DNA of 64,000 nucleotides, from positions 434,001 to 498,000 of the forward strand of contig JAANYP010006955.1 of the NCBI GenBank assembly GCA_020465985.1. Direction: 5' to 3'. The first letter of the stretch is position 1; every line of letters starts with the position of its first letter. The position numbers and the translations under genes are program-made. Below, piece by piece: positions 34,430 to 47,966 of the stretch. The DNA comes from Centrapalus pauciflorus (Eukaryota; Streptophyta; Magnoliopsida; Asterales; Asteraceae). The notes under the pieces are model-generated. The model did no database searches, was not told where the DNA came from, and saw only the letters and a program-made list of their open reading frames with translations.

Positions 34430-36179
34430 TCAAGCAGGAATATCAGCAACATCTTCAACATAGGTGATTGCCTTTGTGGTTGGCTTTGCCAGCATATCAG
34501 TATACTCTTGGAATGGAGATCTACTGAATCTTGTCTCTCTCCAGAAGTCTGGAGTCAGGAAGCCATAAGTCTTCAGCAGGCAGTCAAATGTAGCCTGCAA
34601 ATGACAATACTTTGCTTTAGACAATAATTCCTAACTTGTAAATGGCAACAATCAACGTATACCATCGTACGATCTTATACATGTTTATCCACAGATGCCG
34701 ATGCTTGTAAGCACATAAAAAGTAATAACAATGAACAAATTCATGATCAAGCAGGGAGCAAAGCAATTTTATATAAATTAAACAAACAAAATCAAGAGTT
34801 TAAAATAAACTTTACTGCCATTAATAAAATTTAGCAAAAAGATCCAGACTTTTAACTTCAACTAAGTTGTCATTCCTTCATAAGCTCCATGACAACAGAC
34901 TACAAAACATAAATATTAACATGGCCATCCACAAATAAAATGCAATTTGAGCTATCGAATAAAGTAGTAAAGTACAACATACTTATATACATGACTTGTA
35001 GCAGCAGTGCACATCTAGAAACAAAGCCACAGTTTCGATGCATGGGCATATGAATCAACAGGTTAGAAGGAACATTGTATCAACAAAATGCTAGCATTAG
35101 TACTCCCCATCTATCATTCTTAACTCATAAAAATAGAAAAAAAAAACTCACAAAATATAACAATACAGCTAACCATCATATGCCAATCAAACATTATCAT
35201 GAACTTTATCCACAAAAGTCACATCTAGGGATAATTAACAAGTCCTTGTTAGAACATATTAATAAGACACCAACAGCTCAAGTAATCAACTCTTACTATT
35301 TAAGATTCAAAATTCAAGTATCAGTTATTCAAAACAATAAAAATGATTCGCAAATCCTGATCATTCGCAAGAATATCAATGAGTTGCAAAATACTCATCA
35401 ATAAGATTCAAATAATGTTCCCCAAGAAATATCAGTCCAAAAATTAAAATTAATAATCAATTATAACCACAAATCAAAAAACAAACATTCAAAGAAATTA
35501 ATTAGATATGAATAGAAGTGACCTTAACAAAGTTTCCAAGAGTCTTGGTTGATCCACGTGAAGATGTAAACACATCCTCAATACCGGCAAACTGTAGCAC
35601 CTTCTTTGGAACCCTAGCAGCCACAATACCTGCACCACGGGGAGCCGGAACCATCCTGACCGTAACCGAACCACACTTTCCGGTAACCTTACAAGGCACA
35701 GTATGAGGCTTCCCAATCTTATTCCCCCAGTAACCTCTCCTCACTGGAATCACAGACAACTTAGCCAATATAATCGCGCCCCTGATTGCCGTAGCAACTT
35801 CCTTCGAACACTTCACACCCAAACCGACGTGACCATTGCCATCTCCAACGACCACAAAAGCCTTGAACCGGGTTCTTTGTCCGGCACGGGTCTGTTTCTG
35901 GACAGGCATGATCTTCATGACCTCGTCCTTGAGTGAAGGGAGGATCTGATCAATGATCTGATGTTCTTTGATTGGGAGAGAATGAAGATAGATTTCTTCG
36001 AGTTTGGTGATTTTACCGTCCTTGACGAGACGGCCAAGCTTGGTGACGGGGACCCATTTCTCTTCATCGGCATCACGTCGGCCACCACGTCGACGGCCTC
36101 TGCCACGGTCGCCACCGCGGCCTCCTCTGCCACCAAATCCCCTCCCGAAGCCACCGCGTTCTCCGCCTCTCTCAGCCAT
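34430..36179 (-). CDS. RPS2: 40S ribosomal protein S2 (uS5), 273 aa, two exons
   Basis: Exon 1 (36179-35523) codes 219 residues and exon 2 (34594-34430) the last 54; the 928-bp intron is GT-AG in phase 0. The N-terminus MAERGGERGGFGRGFGGRGG is the Arg/Gly-rich tail of eukaryotic uS5. It is followed by EEKWVPVTKLGRLVKDGKI, the S5 RNA-binding part (TRFKAFVVVGDGNGHVGLGV, KEVATAIRGAI) and the C-terminal S5 fold (GKCGSVTVRMVPAPRGAGIV, VLQFAGIEDV). Exon 2 carries ATFDCLLKTYGFLTPDFW to DIPA. Length and order match plant RPS2. The protein sits in the small-subunit decoding and entry region (family knowledge). The first Met in context is 36179; an upstream in-frame ATG at 36203 would add an unneeded MQPNKKHT. 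Its promoter carries classic ribosomal-protein motifs. Confidence 0.96.
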
Positions 36180-36235
36180 TGTATGCTTCTTGTTTGGTTG
36201 CACAAGGGGCGAAAGAGTGAGATTTACGTAGAGAG

Positions 36236-36347
36236 AAAACCCTAGAGGACCGATATAGAGCGTTTTATGTGGATGACAAATACTAGGGTTTCTTTATTGG
36301 GCCCTATTAAAAGCGGCGAATTTAAAATGGGCTTTTGATTAGGCCCA
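36236..36347 (-). promoter_or_regulatory. RPS2 promoter: telo-box and site II motifs
   Basis: Telo-box (AAACCCTA on the minus strand) lies at 36284-36291, with a second AAACCCTA on the plus strand near 36237-36244. Site II-type elements are TGGGCCC (36298-36304), TGGGCTTT (36328-36335) and AGGCCCA (36341-36347). This combination drives ribosomal-protein genes in dividing plant cells (established knowledge). Confidence 0.8.
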
Positions 36348-38973
36348 TTGGTACGATAATCTAATTATCTAATAGTTTTTTCTTTTTCAAAATTAAGTCA
36401 CTCAACCAATTTTATGTTAATCCTTCAACTTTAAAAAAAATAATAATAAGAAATTAGTATTTTTGCTAATATAACTGGTTACTTAATCTATGTGGACGCC
36501 ATGTCACATGCATACGTGGAACTTTAATGAGGTACTTTCTTGATTAAGGCCTTTAACCAATTTATTTTGGCTCAAAAACCATTATAATCGATTCTTTTTT
36601 CCAATTAAGAATCAAAAGTTTTGTCTTAAAAATTCTTCAACATACATTCAATTTTGGTAATAACGTTTTTGTTGTACATTATTGTGTTTGTTCAAAATAG
36701 ATTTACGAGTTTTTGTCCACATGTATTTCTATTTGATATTGACTAATTTATTTTTATATCGAAAATATGATAATATAAACTCACCAGACATGTAAAAAAA
36801 TATGAGTTAAAACTCAAAAATTCAAATATGATATTTTAAATTTCAAATATAAATCATCACACTTGAAATTTATCAAATGTTTGATGAATTCTTGTTGAAA
36901 TATTTCGATAGAAAAATAAATTAATCAATATCAACACAAAAATATATAAAGACCTACTCTTTAAATAAGTGAAACAAAAAATGTATTGAAATAATATTAC
37001 AAAATAGAAAATATATTATCTAAGTCCTTGTATATTGAAGGTTCTGTATGACAAAAAATTTTGATTGAGGGATTTTTAAAAAGAAAATAACATTTTGGTC
37101 CCTAAAAGTATGATATGTACATAAATGGTCCTTGAAATTCAAAAGGACAAAAATGCCCTTGAAACTAACGGCTCAAGTTAACTGCCGTTAGTTTCAGGGA
37201 CCAAAATGTTACAACTTTTCGATTTTAGGGACTTGTGGTGTAATAAAATTCTTTCAGGGACTAAAATCGTAACTCCATATAAACCACATGGACCATTTAT
37301 GTAATTTTGTAAAAGATTTAATTGGAAAAAATTATATAAATGAAGTTCCACACATGCAAGCCGGTTAAATTGGTAAAATTACAAAATTCATGAGTTTTTT
37401 TAAGTTTAGAGATTTATATGACAAAAAAATTGGTTGAGAGACTTGATAAAAGAAACTCTATGTTTCAAGATTTTGTGTGATTATCCTTTTAGAAATTATT
37501 TCTTGCTCTTTAAGGCTCGAGCTGACCAAATTTAACCAAACTGAACTGACTTTTTGATTTTTGATGACTTTTTTGAATGACAACGTGCAAAACTTTAAAT
37601 GATTTAATTTTCGTGTTGTCTAATTTTGGTCTAGTTTAGTTTGATTTATTTCATTTCTTTGCCTCTAAATCTCTAATATAGATACAATATCAAATGTTCG
37701 TATTAGAAATCACTTGAATGTATGGCTACATTGTTCAAAAACTCATCTATTGTTAAATGTTAATTAATTCAAACCCAATATCTTTATTGTTGCTAGGGAA
37801 ATAATAATTAAAGGATTTGTTTTGCCATCAAATAAATTTCAACGATCTTGAGTTACCTAGGTTTTAGAAATGGTATTTTATGATGTCGTTTCATGTGTCA
37901 ATTTAAGGCGGTTCGATATAGTGAAGTCATAGGAAAATGTTCATAGTTTATAAAAATTTCAAAATAATAAAGTTATACATATATAATATTAGGTTTATAT
38001 TGAAAAAACCCTATTAACTTTTTTTGTTTTCATGATTAAGTCCCTAAATTTTTTTTCTAATTGTTAAAGTATGTAAGTTATTTTTGTCGTATTCAAAAGT
38101 ATATGTTTGACTTCCTTGACCAGCTACCGAACAAGTAACTTTCGTTTTTTCATTCAATTAATATCGAAAAAAAAACCAACTGTCTTTCACCATTTTTAAA
38201 AGTAAATTAAAATATTATTATATCATATTCAGATCATATACTTTTTAAAACGAGAACGGTCACGATATATTTCTTCGAAAAAATTTTACCTATTTATTTT
38301 TTGTAAAAAAGAATTTACCTCAATGAACATTCAATATATTATATCAAAATCATTCAATGTCGAAGTTACAATATATATCATATATTAAACATTGCATCTT
38401 ATATATGATTATTATTGAATGTCGAATTAGCATTATAAATTGTGTATTCAACATTGCATTTATATTACATATTAAAAAAGTGTCAAAATTGGTGCTCAAA
38501 TTGGTAGAGCAAAAACTAAAGTTATCTAATGTTGATTGCATATTTATCATCTAATTATTAGTGTAATATTATAATCCTAATATTTATATTGGTTTTACAG
38601 TTTTACACAAAATTAAGGTTCTGGGTATCCCAATCCGGCCTATATATATATAAAATTATTTCATCTAATATATGGACATATAATCTAGTTAAGGATATAT
38701 AATTACTCTATCAATGGTATAGAGAATCTATCATTTCAACATAAAAATATATTCTGTCAAAAATCAAAATATATACAACTTTTAATATTGTTACTTAACA
38801 TCTTTTCTGATATATTTGTATTTAGAATTTATGCTCTTTTACAAACTTCGACTATACCCTTTTAAATTTCAAAGTGTCTAGCTTATTCATTATTTTAAAA
38901 TACCCATATTATACATAAGCTAATAAACACCACACACTTAATATATACGTAAAATTAGTGAACAATATAATGA
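36348..38973. other. Intergenic repeat-rich region
   Basis: 37080-37310 belongs to the repeat family of the 17289 foldback element (GGTCCNTGAAA, GGACCATTTATGTAATTTTG). It includes a hairpin at 37161-37195. 36455-36640 and 37320-37480 resemble foldback-MITE fragments. The rest is AT-rich with no gene. Confidence 0.5.
37161..37195. repeat. Perfect 12-bp hairpin
   Basis: GAAACTAACGGC and GCCGTTAGTTTC are exact inverses separated by 11 bases, at the centre of a palindromic repeat unit. Confidence 0.8.
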
Positions 38974-41900
38974 CTATATGTATGCTACTAATGCTTGTTG
39001 ATCTTGGACAGCAGTTTTTGGGCATCGAGGGATAACGGTTCCAACATAAGTCAACTCGACGTTGTTGCAAACGGCTTTAGCGTCACCACCATCCTCTTGA
39101 GTGAGGTTGATTTCTTGCAACACTACCCCTTGGCATGGATGCTTTTTGCTACATTCAAATGTTATTGCATCTTTTGAAGCACTTGTTCCACTAATATTTT
39201 TATAAGTCACATTTTTTATCTCCACAGCCAAATCCTGCACGTATATAATACATTCATTAATTAACATAAAAGATCAAATTTACCATTTAATTATGTGGCT
39301 GTATAATATAGTTGGTCCAGTTGGATACTATAGGTCATTTCACCCCACATACTATATATGTGTGTGTGTCGATCGATGATTAAATTGTAGTTAAAATGAT
39401 AATAATCAATCATGATTTAAAACGTTATCAAATTATGGTTGTACAAGTTAAGGACAAAATAAATAAAACATAGATTGTGAAATCATGATTGGTTTTATCA
39501 TTTTCACTAGATCCTAATAGGGCGTTTGATTCGTGGATTTTTTAGGATTTGTATTAAAAATCCTGTATTTGGTTTGGAGATTTCATTAAGAAATTTAAAA
39601 TATTAGGATTTCTTAAATCTTATTATTCTTTGTTATTCAAAAACTCATTTTTTTCATATGATTTTAAATCTCAGTTACCTTACATTATTCATATTAACAA
39701 ATTTCTTCTATAAGATAATGCAGATTCTTTGACAAAATCATGTTACAAACACTTGTTGATATATATGTATTTTTTTATTTGTTCACAACGAATAACTTGT
39801 TCACAATGAATCTCATCTCTATATGCATGTGTGTATGTATGTATGTATGATTAATAAAGTATTAATTTGTGACCTGTTCTTTGCATTCTTTAGGTTGATC
39901 GCAGTAATCTTGGTCTATAATGATAGGGTTCGTCACATTATTCATGTTGATGTTTTGAAATGTAATCTGGGTTGCGTTTCCTGAGCCTCCCTGTAATATA
40001 ATATAATAGACGAAGCAAGAATATTTATATTTGTATACAAAATTTATGGGTTATACTTCATACACCACCTTTATATATAATCATTGCATAATCATGGCTA
40101 CTAAATTATTTATTCAATTAAAAAGAGGAACATGCAACCAATCATAAACTCTAATTTAGTTAAATTATTGGTCAAAATTATAGGATGTGGTGTATGAGAA
40201 ATTAAATAGAGTATGGTGTATGAAGAATTTACCAAAATTTATTCTAGCTAGATATATAGAGGTCATGTGGTGTTTAATCATTAAATTAAGCAGTGATAGA
40301 AAATGCATGCATTAATTAATAATAATTAATTTTGTTAATTAATTACCTGCCAAGTCTTGATCCTAACACCATTTGTTGTCCGGGTAAAATTAGCCCCATC
40401 AACCGTCACATCCGAAACATGAGCTTCTGAGTTTTTAGACCCCAGGCTTCCAATACTTTAAGCAACGTACAACCAATCAATCACTTATTAATTACTATCA
40501 ATTAAATTCACCTCTCAATTTTTATCAACTGGATATATCACAACAATTAATTAAGGGACCTGTGGGTCAAACAACTTGGATTGCCGTTGATCAATTCACA
40601 TTATATCTTGAGAAGTTTAAATAATAATATTACGTTTCACTAACTTTATATATTGATTCACTAACTTTGTATATTGATACACTTAATTTCAAATTTGTGC
40701 ATGATTCATTATTTATCAAATCAACAACTAATGAATTAATGTAAAAAAATAACGAATCGTTGATTTATTTGATCCATAATTTATAATTCATTATTTATAT
40801 ATTCAAAAATTATAATCGTAAATTAATGTGTAAAATAATAAATTACAACAATTCTCGCGCTTCTTAAAATATATTTAGCTTCTCATTTGTAACTAAATCA
40901 CACCCTCTCTCTCACATGTGTACGTAAAGAAAGATATGTGAATATACATACCTAATTCCATGGCCAGGTCCGCATGTTATACCAGTAGTTCGAACATTTT
41001 TGGATCCATTAACAATTGAAATACAATCATCCCCTTCATTCACAATGTACAAACCAGATCAAATAAAGTTCGACCTTATTGACCTAGCTATCGTATAGCT
41101 AGGACAATATTGATAACCCTAATTAAGTACATAACTTAATTAATATTGTAGCTAGGTCTTTTTTATGCAGGTATTGTAGATAAATTTATCAAGAATGAAG
41201 TCTTAATTATATCCTCCAAAACCTATACCAACAAAGGTACCCTAAATGCATAATATATAAGTTGTTCATAAACTAGCAACAAGTCTCCATCAATCTATGA
41301 TTCTAAGAAAAGGTTTAGATCGATAACATTTATAGAAAATTATGTATAAGAAACCATGCATATGTACCTGTTCCTATAATGGAGTCAGATATTTTGATGT
41401 TTTGGGTGCGAGTTACATGGATTCCATCAGTATTGGGACTATCTTCAGGTGCAGTTACTTGAATATTCGAAACTTGGACGCTTTCACAACCATCAAAAGA
41501 AATATGGATTTGTTGTGCATTTTGAACCTTTAGGTCATTTACTACCAAAGATGTGCACTTGTAGAGTGTTAACGCCTGTACGTACGTCATTATAAAGCAA
41601 CTATCATATATTCTGTGAAATGTACATATTAGCTTTATACAAATGTAATATTTCTAACATATATTGAAAAATTATGTAATAATTGGTGATCTTACATATA
41701 TAAAGATTATATATTGATTGATTAGGCCGGTAAATAATAAATTTGTGAGAATATATATAGAGCAAAATATATAGTTAAAATGGAAACTTACTGTTGGTGC
41801 ATCCTTGCATGGCTGCATTTATTCAATTACCACCACAAAATAAAAATATATTAGTTGATTGATGTATAAGGAATTGATGGATACAGCATATAAACATGGG

Positions 41901-43702
41901 AAGAGTTAAGTACGTGAGTAAACGTCAACAACGTTAAATACAGCTAGCATATATCTTTCGATTAATTGTGGAAATTAAAATTGTGTTTAATTTAAAAAGA
42001 TAAAAAGTATCAAAGAAACATGTAAACTAACTAGCTAGTGTGCTGGATCTCTTTCATTCGAATCATCGAACACATGCAAGTAGATCGAATCAAAGAGCAT
42101 CATCAAGCTTTCTACATGCATATATATATATGGTGATCGAGTAAAGTTGATCGATCGAGAAATTAGTTCAATTACAAGCTAGCTAGCTAGATCGATGCTC
42201 TATATATATCATGTCATCAAGCTAGTATATATACGCACGTGATTATACTAGCTAGCTATATATACTTACAAGAGTCTTATTGACTTTGCAGGAATTACTC
42301 CACCAAATGTCCCCATTACCGTCAATGACTCCGCCTCCTTGGATCACCAAGTTCTCAACTTCATCTACCCTAAGCCAATGAGTCTCGTCTTTCTTGTACT
42401 TGGACTGCTGTTTTGATGCTAAGATTGTTCCCGAAATCTGCAATTATATATTATTATATTCCATCTCAATTTAATTATTTACTTAACCCTAGCTAATTAA
42501 TATATATATATATATGTTTTTTTACATAAATTTACCACCAACCACGATAATTGATATGATTATTATTAATATTTGAAAGGCTCAATTTATACATATTAGC
42601 CCAAATCCAACGAGTGGAAATCTTTGTTTTTTATATTTAATTGGTTTGAATTTATTATATATACATTTTTTACTTGTTTAGGGATCTGTGATTGTTGCAT
42701 GACTGTATGGTTTCGTTCCTGTGTTTATTTTATAAAGCTATATATATAAAGCTATCGATCTTTAGCCTAGCTTTAACTTGTGACAGGTTAATTAAAATAT
42801 CAAATTTTCATTATATCGGAATGTAGACATGAAATTAAATACAAAATATATATATATATATATGTTCGAGGCAGGCCGGTAATATAATGATGTAATAATA
42901 TTTAATTAATTTGTATCCGGTCACATATATAATTAATGTGAATTTTAATTGAGAAATTAATATATATAAAATCTAATAATTAATATTTGTATAATTTTAT
43001 GAAATTAAGTAGACAAGGTAAAGTTAATCATGACCTGCATCGTTACAGAAGCTTTACAAGGACCTTTAAACCTAATTGGCGTTACAAGGTACTTATTGTT
43101 CTTCCCCACCCTAAAAACTGCTGCTCTAGTAGATGAACATGCTGCTTTCCATGCCTTCTTGAATGCCTAATTAATTACACACATACAAAATTACAAATAA
43201 TAATATACATATATATAATCTAATTAATATTAATTAATTGCTATATATATAACTTTATGAAAGTATATATGAATGTCTGATTATTTGAGAGCATATATAC
43301 TTAATTAACAATAAACTAAACAAAATTTTAAATTACACACGGACCATTTATGCATTAAAATAAAAAATTAAACAATCATGCATACATACAGATCGATCTT
43401 AATTCTGAAAACAAAACATGTATATATACCTTGGTATCATCTTTTTTGCCATCACCTTTAGCACCATAAGAATCTACATCAAATGTTTTAGTTGAAAGTA
43501 GAGCTAAATCGGGAAAAACATCAGAGTCTTGAAAGATGAAATCTTTAACGCTTTTTATATATGCATCACTCGTAAAACCAGGTTTGTAGTGGTGAACATC
43601 ATCTTCATGGAAACTAGTACAAGAGTAGCGTGAGATATAGAAAAAGAGAGAGATGACAACAAAAGAAAATAATGGGATGCATCTTTTTGAAGCCATTGTC
43701 AT
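38974..43702 (-). CDS. Polygalacturonase (GH28 pectinase), nine exons, 456 aa
   Basis: Exons, in transcript order: 43702-43430, 43166-43035, 42437-42270, 41812-41792, 41575-41368, 41033-40952, 40455-40347, 39990-39874 and 39234-38974. All are GT-AG and the phases fit, 1371 nt. The N-terminus has a signal peptide (CIPLFSFVVISLFFYI), so the enzyme should be secreted to the wall, where this family hydrolyses polygalacturonan. All four GH28 signatures are intact: SPNTDG (about 244-249), GDDC (268-271), GPGHG (289-293) and RIK (326-328), giving the catalytic Asp residues and the His. Wording (DVDSYGAKGDGKKDDTK, PIIIDQDYC) fits the QRT2/ADPG-type endo-polygalacturonases linked to cell separation; that subgroup call is tentative. 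Exon 4 is a 21-nt microexon coding PCKDAPT. A second ATG at 43696 is an alternative start. Confidence 0.92.
39518..39755. mobile_element. Truncated Tourist-like MITE in the last intron of the polygalacturonase gene
   Basis: GGGCGTTTGATTCGTGGATT followed by AGGATTTNNNATTAAAAATC blocks matches the element at 48157. The right terminus is missing. It lies between exons 8 and 9. Confidence 0.65.
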
Positions 43703-43778
43703 TGAATTGAAATACCAACGTTAATTAAGATTGTTTTTGGGAGAGTATGGTAGTACGTACGGGAATGATGTTCTTTTG

Positions 43779-43790
43779 AATTTATAGGAC
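43779..43790 (-). promoter_or_regulatory. TATA box of the polygalacturonase gene
   Basis: CCTATAAATTC on the minus strand lies about 80 bases upstream of the start codon, a usual distance for a short leader. Confidence 0.6.
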
Positions 43791-44191
43791 ATGCAACCTT
43801 TTTTTTTCTGTTTTTTTTTTTTTTTTAAATGATGGGGTTGGGGGGTATGGGGTTGTTTATTTTTGTGTACGAGTGTTTCGTAATCGAAAGTGTGATGTTC
43901 TATAACAAGGGTATGATGTATACTTTTTTTAAAATGTTTGAAAATTTAATTGCAATTTAGGGTTCTTCTCCCTCACAAACTTAATTTTATGCTTTTCTAT
44001 TGGTTTTCGAGTATTAACAATATCCTAAATTTCTTTTAAAAAATTATGTTATGGATAAAATTTAATTATGTATTGAAATATTTATCATGAGTTTAATACT
44101 TAAGTATTTGTTTTTCATATGAAAAAGTGTTGCGTTGTTTTGAAAACTAATAATCATATAATAATTGTAACAAAAAGTGCTGACAATAATT

Positions 44192-44440
44192 TAGGAGGCG
44201 TTTGATTCGTGGATTTCTTGGGATTCACTGGTATTTGCATTAAAAATTATGTTTTTGGTTCAAAATTTTCAGTAATGAATTAAATACCCAGGATATATAT
44301 ATCTTAAATCCATTCTTTTTTATTATTTAAAAACTCAATCTTCTTCACGGGATTTTAAATCTCAGTTTTTCTTTGAAAGATATATAATGCAGATTTTTTA
44401 ACATAATCCTGACAAATAAAAATGCTGCATAATGATTTTA
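44192..44440. mobile_element. Degraded Tourist-like MITE
   Basis: Same internal order as the element at 48157: GGCGTTTG start, GGGATTCACTG, AAAAACTCA, GATTTTAAATCTCAGTT, ATAATGCAGATT. The right terminus is lost. Confidence 0.6.
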
Positions 44441-47044
44441 TATACTGTATGAAAACTATTAAAACTTCGTATTGTTCTACTATATATAAATAAAAAGATG
44501 ATGCCTTTTTTTCTTTGATAAAATCTCACAATATTTCTCTTTATCACCTTATTATTATTTTGATAATTTTTTTAGAATGCTACTTAATTATGAGCATATA
44601 CATCATTACATAAATTTTTTCCTGGAAAAGCAAAATTTATTAAAAGAAGTCTCCGAACTCGAGAAACAAGTTAAATTTTATAAATTTAACAATTAACTAA
44701 TACTTTTGATAAAAATAGTACATTATATTATACTGAAACACATACCATATTTCTTATTTATAAAACAAATTAAACGGTATTTTTCTGCAACTTGCGGACC
44801 TTAATTAGGATCATGATCGATTTTCTTTTGTAAACATGAGAAAAAACTGTGAATATTTTAACATCTTATAAAAACAAATTGTATGTTTGTTATTTTAGTT
44901 ATATTGTTGACTTGTTGTCATGTTGTAATATCTTAATAAATACTTACAAAAATCAAAAGCTGACTTGACACAGTTTTATTTTTGTTTTGAAAAAAATATA
45001 ACGAATACGTTAAAGGATGGATACCATATTTAAAACCGATAGCATTTGCACAATTAGTTGTAGTCGACAAGGTACGTTTTGATGCTAGCTAGCTAGTTTC
45101 AACAATCAACATGATTTACATTGATGGTAAACGTGACGCTATGTTAACTAATTTGAAAAAAATAATCAAATAAAAATTCATGGTATGATCAAGATCGAGG
45201 CTATCTAGATAAAATAACTACTTTCAATGGTACTAAAAATTTTCAACTACACACATGATGATGTTTATGTGTGGGTTAGAGTGTCTCTTTCGTTTCATTG
45301 TGTCCATTGTATCCGGTTTGAAAAATTAAATACTAATACTTTATTCCTACGTTAAATTATAACCAAAATTATATTTTTGCTTACTAATAACAATAATTAT
45401 AAGCACATGCATGGAATAAATGTCAAAACTTCGGGTCACCACTCACTCACCAGCGTAGTAAGACGGTACAATAAGACAGTAAGTGCTATAACTCATCAAA
45501 TGTAAGTAATATATCATTCTATTTGTAAAAGTGTTAGGTTATATTTATATGTTTGGTAGGATGAAATAGAATGAAATGAAATTGTATGAGATTTACATGT
45601 ATTTTTGTCATGTGATGAAAACATTGATTTTATATCAGAATTGAGTGTGTATAAATTTCAATTCTCTTATTTCTTCTCAACATTAAGAGAATCAAAACAA
45701 TGGAAATGTAATGAAGATTTAATGGGTTTTTTTTTTCATTTTCTACGACAACATCTATTTATTATAACTAACTAGCTACTTAATAATATATTGAAACCTT
45801 TCAATTAATTGGATAAGATTAAATTCAAATATATAAGATATTTTACCCCAACCTAGCTTATATATAATTTTTATATTATATATATGCACAAGTCGTTTTC
45901 GCTTTTATAATTGATGACCTATAGCTATATCTATATGTCGTTGTATGGAGCAGAATTAATGGTTAGTACGTTAATGACAAACTAAAACCTTATCCTTGTA
46001 TGTTTATTTATTGATATTGAAGAATGATAAGTGGTAATCATGATTTTTGACAAATCAAATGGTAGTGGGGTTGTGTTTGTTTTGCTTGTTAACCAATTTA
46101 TCATCTTACAAAACTTAGGGACAAACATTCATTCATTAACATTGATTAAAAATATAAACTTTATACGCGGGGAGTTCTTCTCTGAGAAGCTAATGTACAA
46201 ACCTCCATGCATCAAGTCCAACTTAATTATGTATATATGCAATTATTAATTATTCCTCAAAGAAAACGATTTACCACCTTTAATTTGATCGATCACGACA
46301 CGACGACTAGCTACTAGGAAGAAAGTATTCGATCAAGGAATTTTGTACAAGTTAATTAATTAAGACTCTATGTGTATACATATGAATAATGATGATTACT
46401 AACTTGACTTACTCTTATTTTATTACATAGTTAGATCATCGATGGCCACACGAAATGTTATATATCGTTTAATTATATATATATATATAAAGAGATTGTA
46501 ATTAATTAATAATGAATGCAATAATAATATATGTTGATAAATATATTTAGTTAGAGCTAGTATATTATATATTAGATGCATGCATGCAAGTAAACAGTTT
46601 TTTTGGTTGAATCCTAATCCTAGGTAGATAGTTATGATATTCACGTAATATACATAATTAGGCCGGATTCTACAATTATATTATATGGTCGTCAATTAAA
46701 CATCACTAGGGAAACTACAGTATAGTAGATGAATTTCCTAGAAAGCAGGATTGCCCCTTACAACTAGCTACCTACTTACAGAGTTACAGGGGTATAGTAG
46801 GGGTAGTTATATATCATATTTTCCAACCTAATTAGGGTATATCAATAGTAACTGTTCATTGAATGATTGATTTTCTTTTATCGATCTATAGCTAGCTAGC
46901 TACATGTAACTTTTCAATTGACATTTAATTAATTAGTTAATTTGGATCCATTAATTTAAATTGGTATAATGGCTAGCTAGGATTATATTATGTTCATTTG
47001 ATTTTGATTTTAATTGATATGAAATGAATTTCATTTCATTTATT

Positions 47045-47195
47045 GGGTTTATAATGACAAAATCAACATGTTTTTACGTTTTTTGCATTTTCGTCCCTCC
47101 ATGTTATTTTTTTCCATAAAAAACCTCAAGTTATTCTTTTCTTATTGGTTTAGTGAAATTTTGGACATTAGACCCCGATTATAATTTGTCATCAT
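47045..47195. mobile_element. Palindromic foldback MITE, half copy
   Basis: It carries the left arm (AATCAACATG, TTTTCGTCCCTCCATGTTAT, TTGGTTTAGTGAAATTTTGG) without the matching right arm. Confidence 0.6.
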
Positions 47196-47966
47196 GTGCT
47201 ATTGCCATGTGGCGTGACTTCCTTTCGCCATTTGGCTAATACTTTTTAAATCAATAATTAATCAATATCAAGAATAACTTAAATGATATCTTATCAAATC
47301 TAAATATAAACTAATCTTATCTAATATAAAACTCAAATTTGAATTTGAATTTGAATTTGAATTTATATTTATATTGAAGTTTATTATATTATATAAGTAG
47401 ATATTAATAATTTGATAAAATATTTTTAAAATTTATCCCTACAATATTAATAAAATAAAATTTTAAATTTATACACATGTTATACATGGGTTTATAAACT
47501 AGTTAATCATCAAATTAAGTCAAATAAATCATATTGAACGATCGACTTCCATTCACGTACACTAGCTTTAATTTTGATTACCTTTCTCAATTAAAGTCGA
47601 TGGATGATCCATCTTTTTATATTAACTTAACCGGCCAGTATTAAATTTGAATTCCTTCTACGCACGTATACATTTAGTGTAATTCAATTCATCCACATGC
47701 ATGCCTTACGTCGGCCGGTCAGAGTACGTTTTGTGGACATATTTCTTCTAAATTTACTACTTTCAATCTACACTAATTCATCATCAATTAAGCAGACATA
47801 CACATTTTTAATGATATTCAGTGCTTTTTCCTTCTTACGGATTTTAAAAAAAAAAAAAAAAAAAGAAGGATTTTCAGTATTCGTTGGGAGACAGGATCGA
47901 TCACTTGCCCAAGTCTTTTTTTATTCAACCAATGTCGTGATTATGTTTCGATGTTGTTTCTAATTG

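Larger units (their letters stand above)
43791..47966. other. Gene-free AT-rich region with MITE fragments
   Basis: 44192-44440 is a degraded copy of the 48157 MITE (GGCGTTTGATTCGTGGATTT). 47045-47195 is half of the palindromic MITE. 47440-47502 ends like a Helitron (hairpin-like CACATGTTATACATGGG, then CTAG and T). ORFs present are chance. Confidence 0.5.

Noticed and set aside
35518..36245. Several long ORFs on both strands over the RPS2 exon
   Set aside because: Shadow frames of a GC-rich conserved exon; only the minus-strand RPS2 frame matches a family.
42172..42260. Palindromic AGCTAGCT clusters in a polygalacturonase intron
   Set aside because: Simple GCTA repetition in an AT-rich intron with no sign of function.
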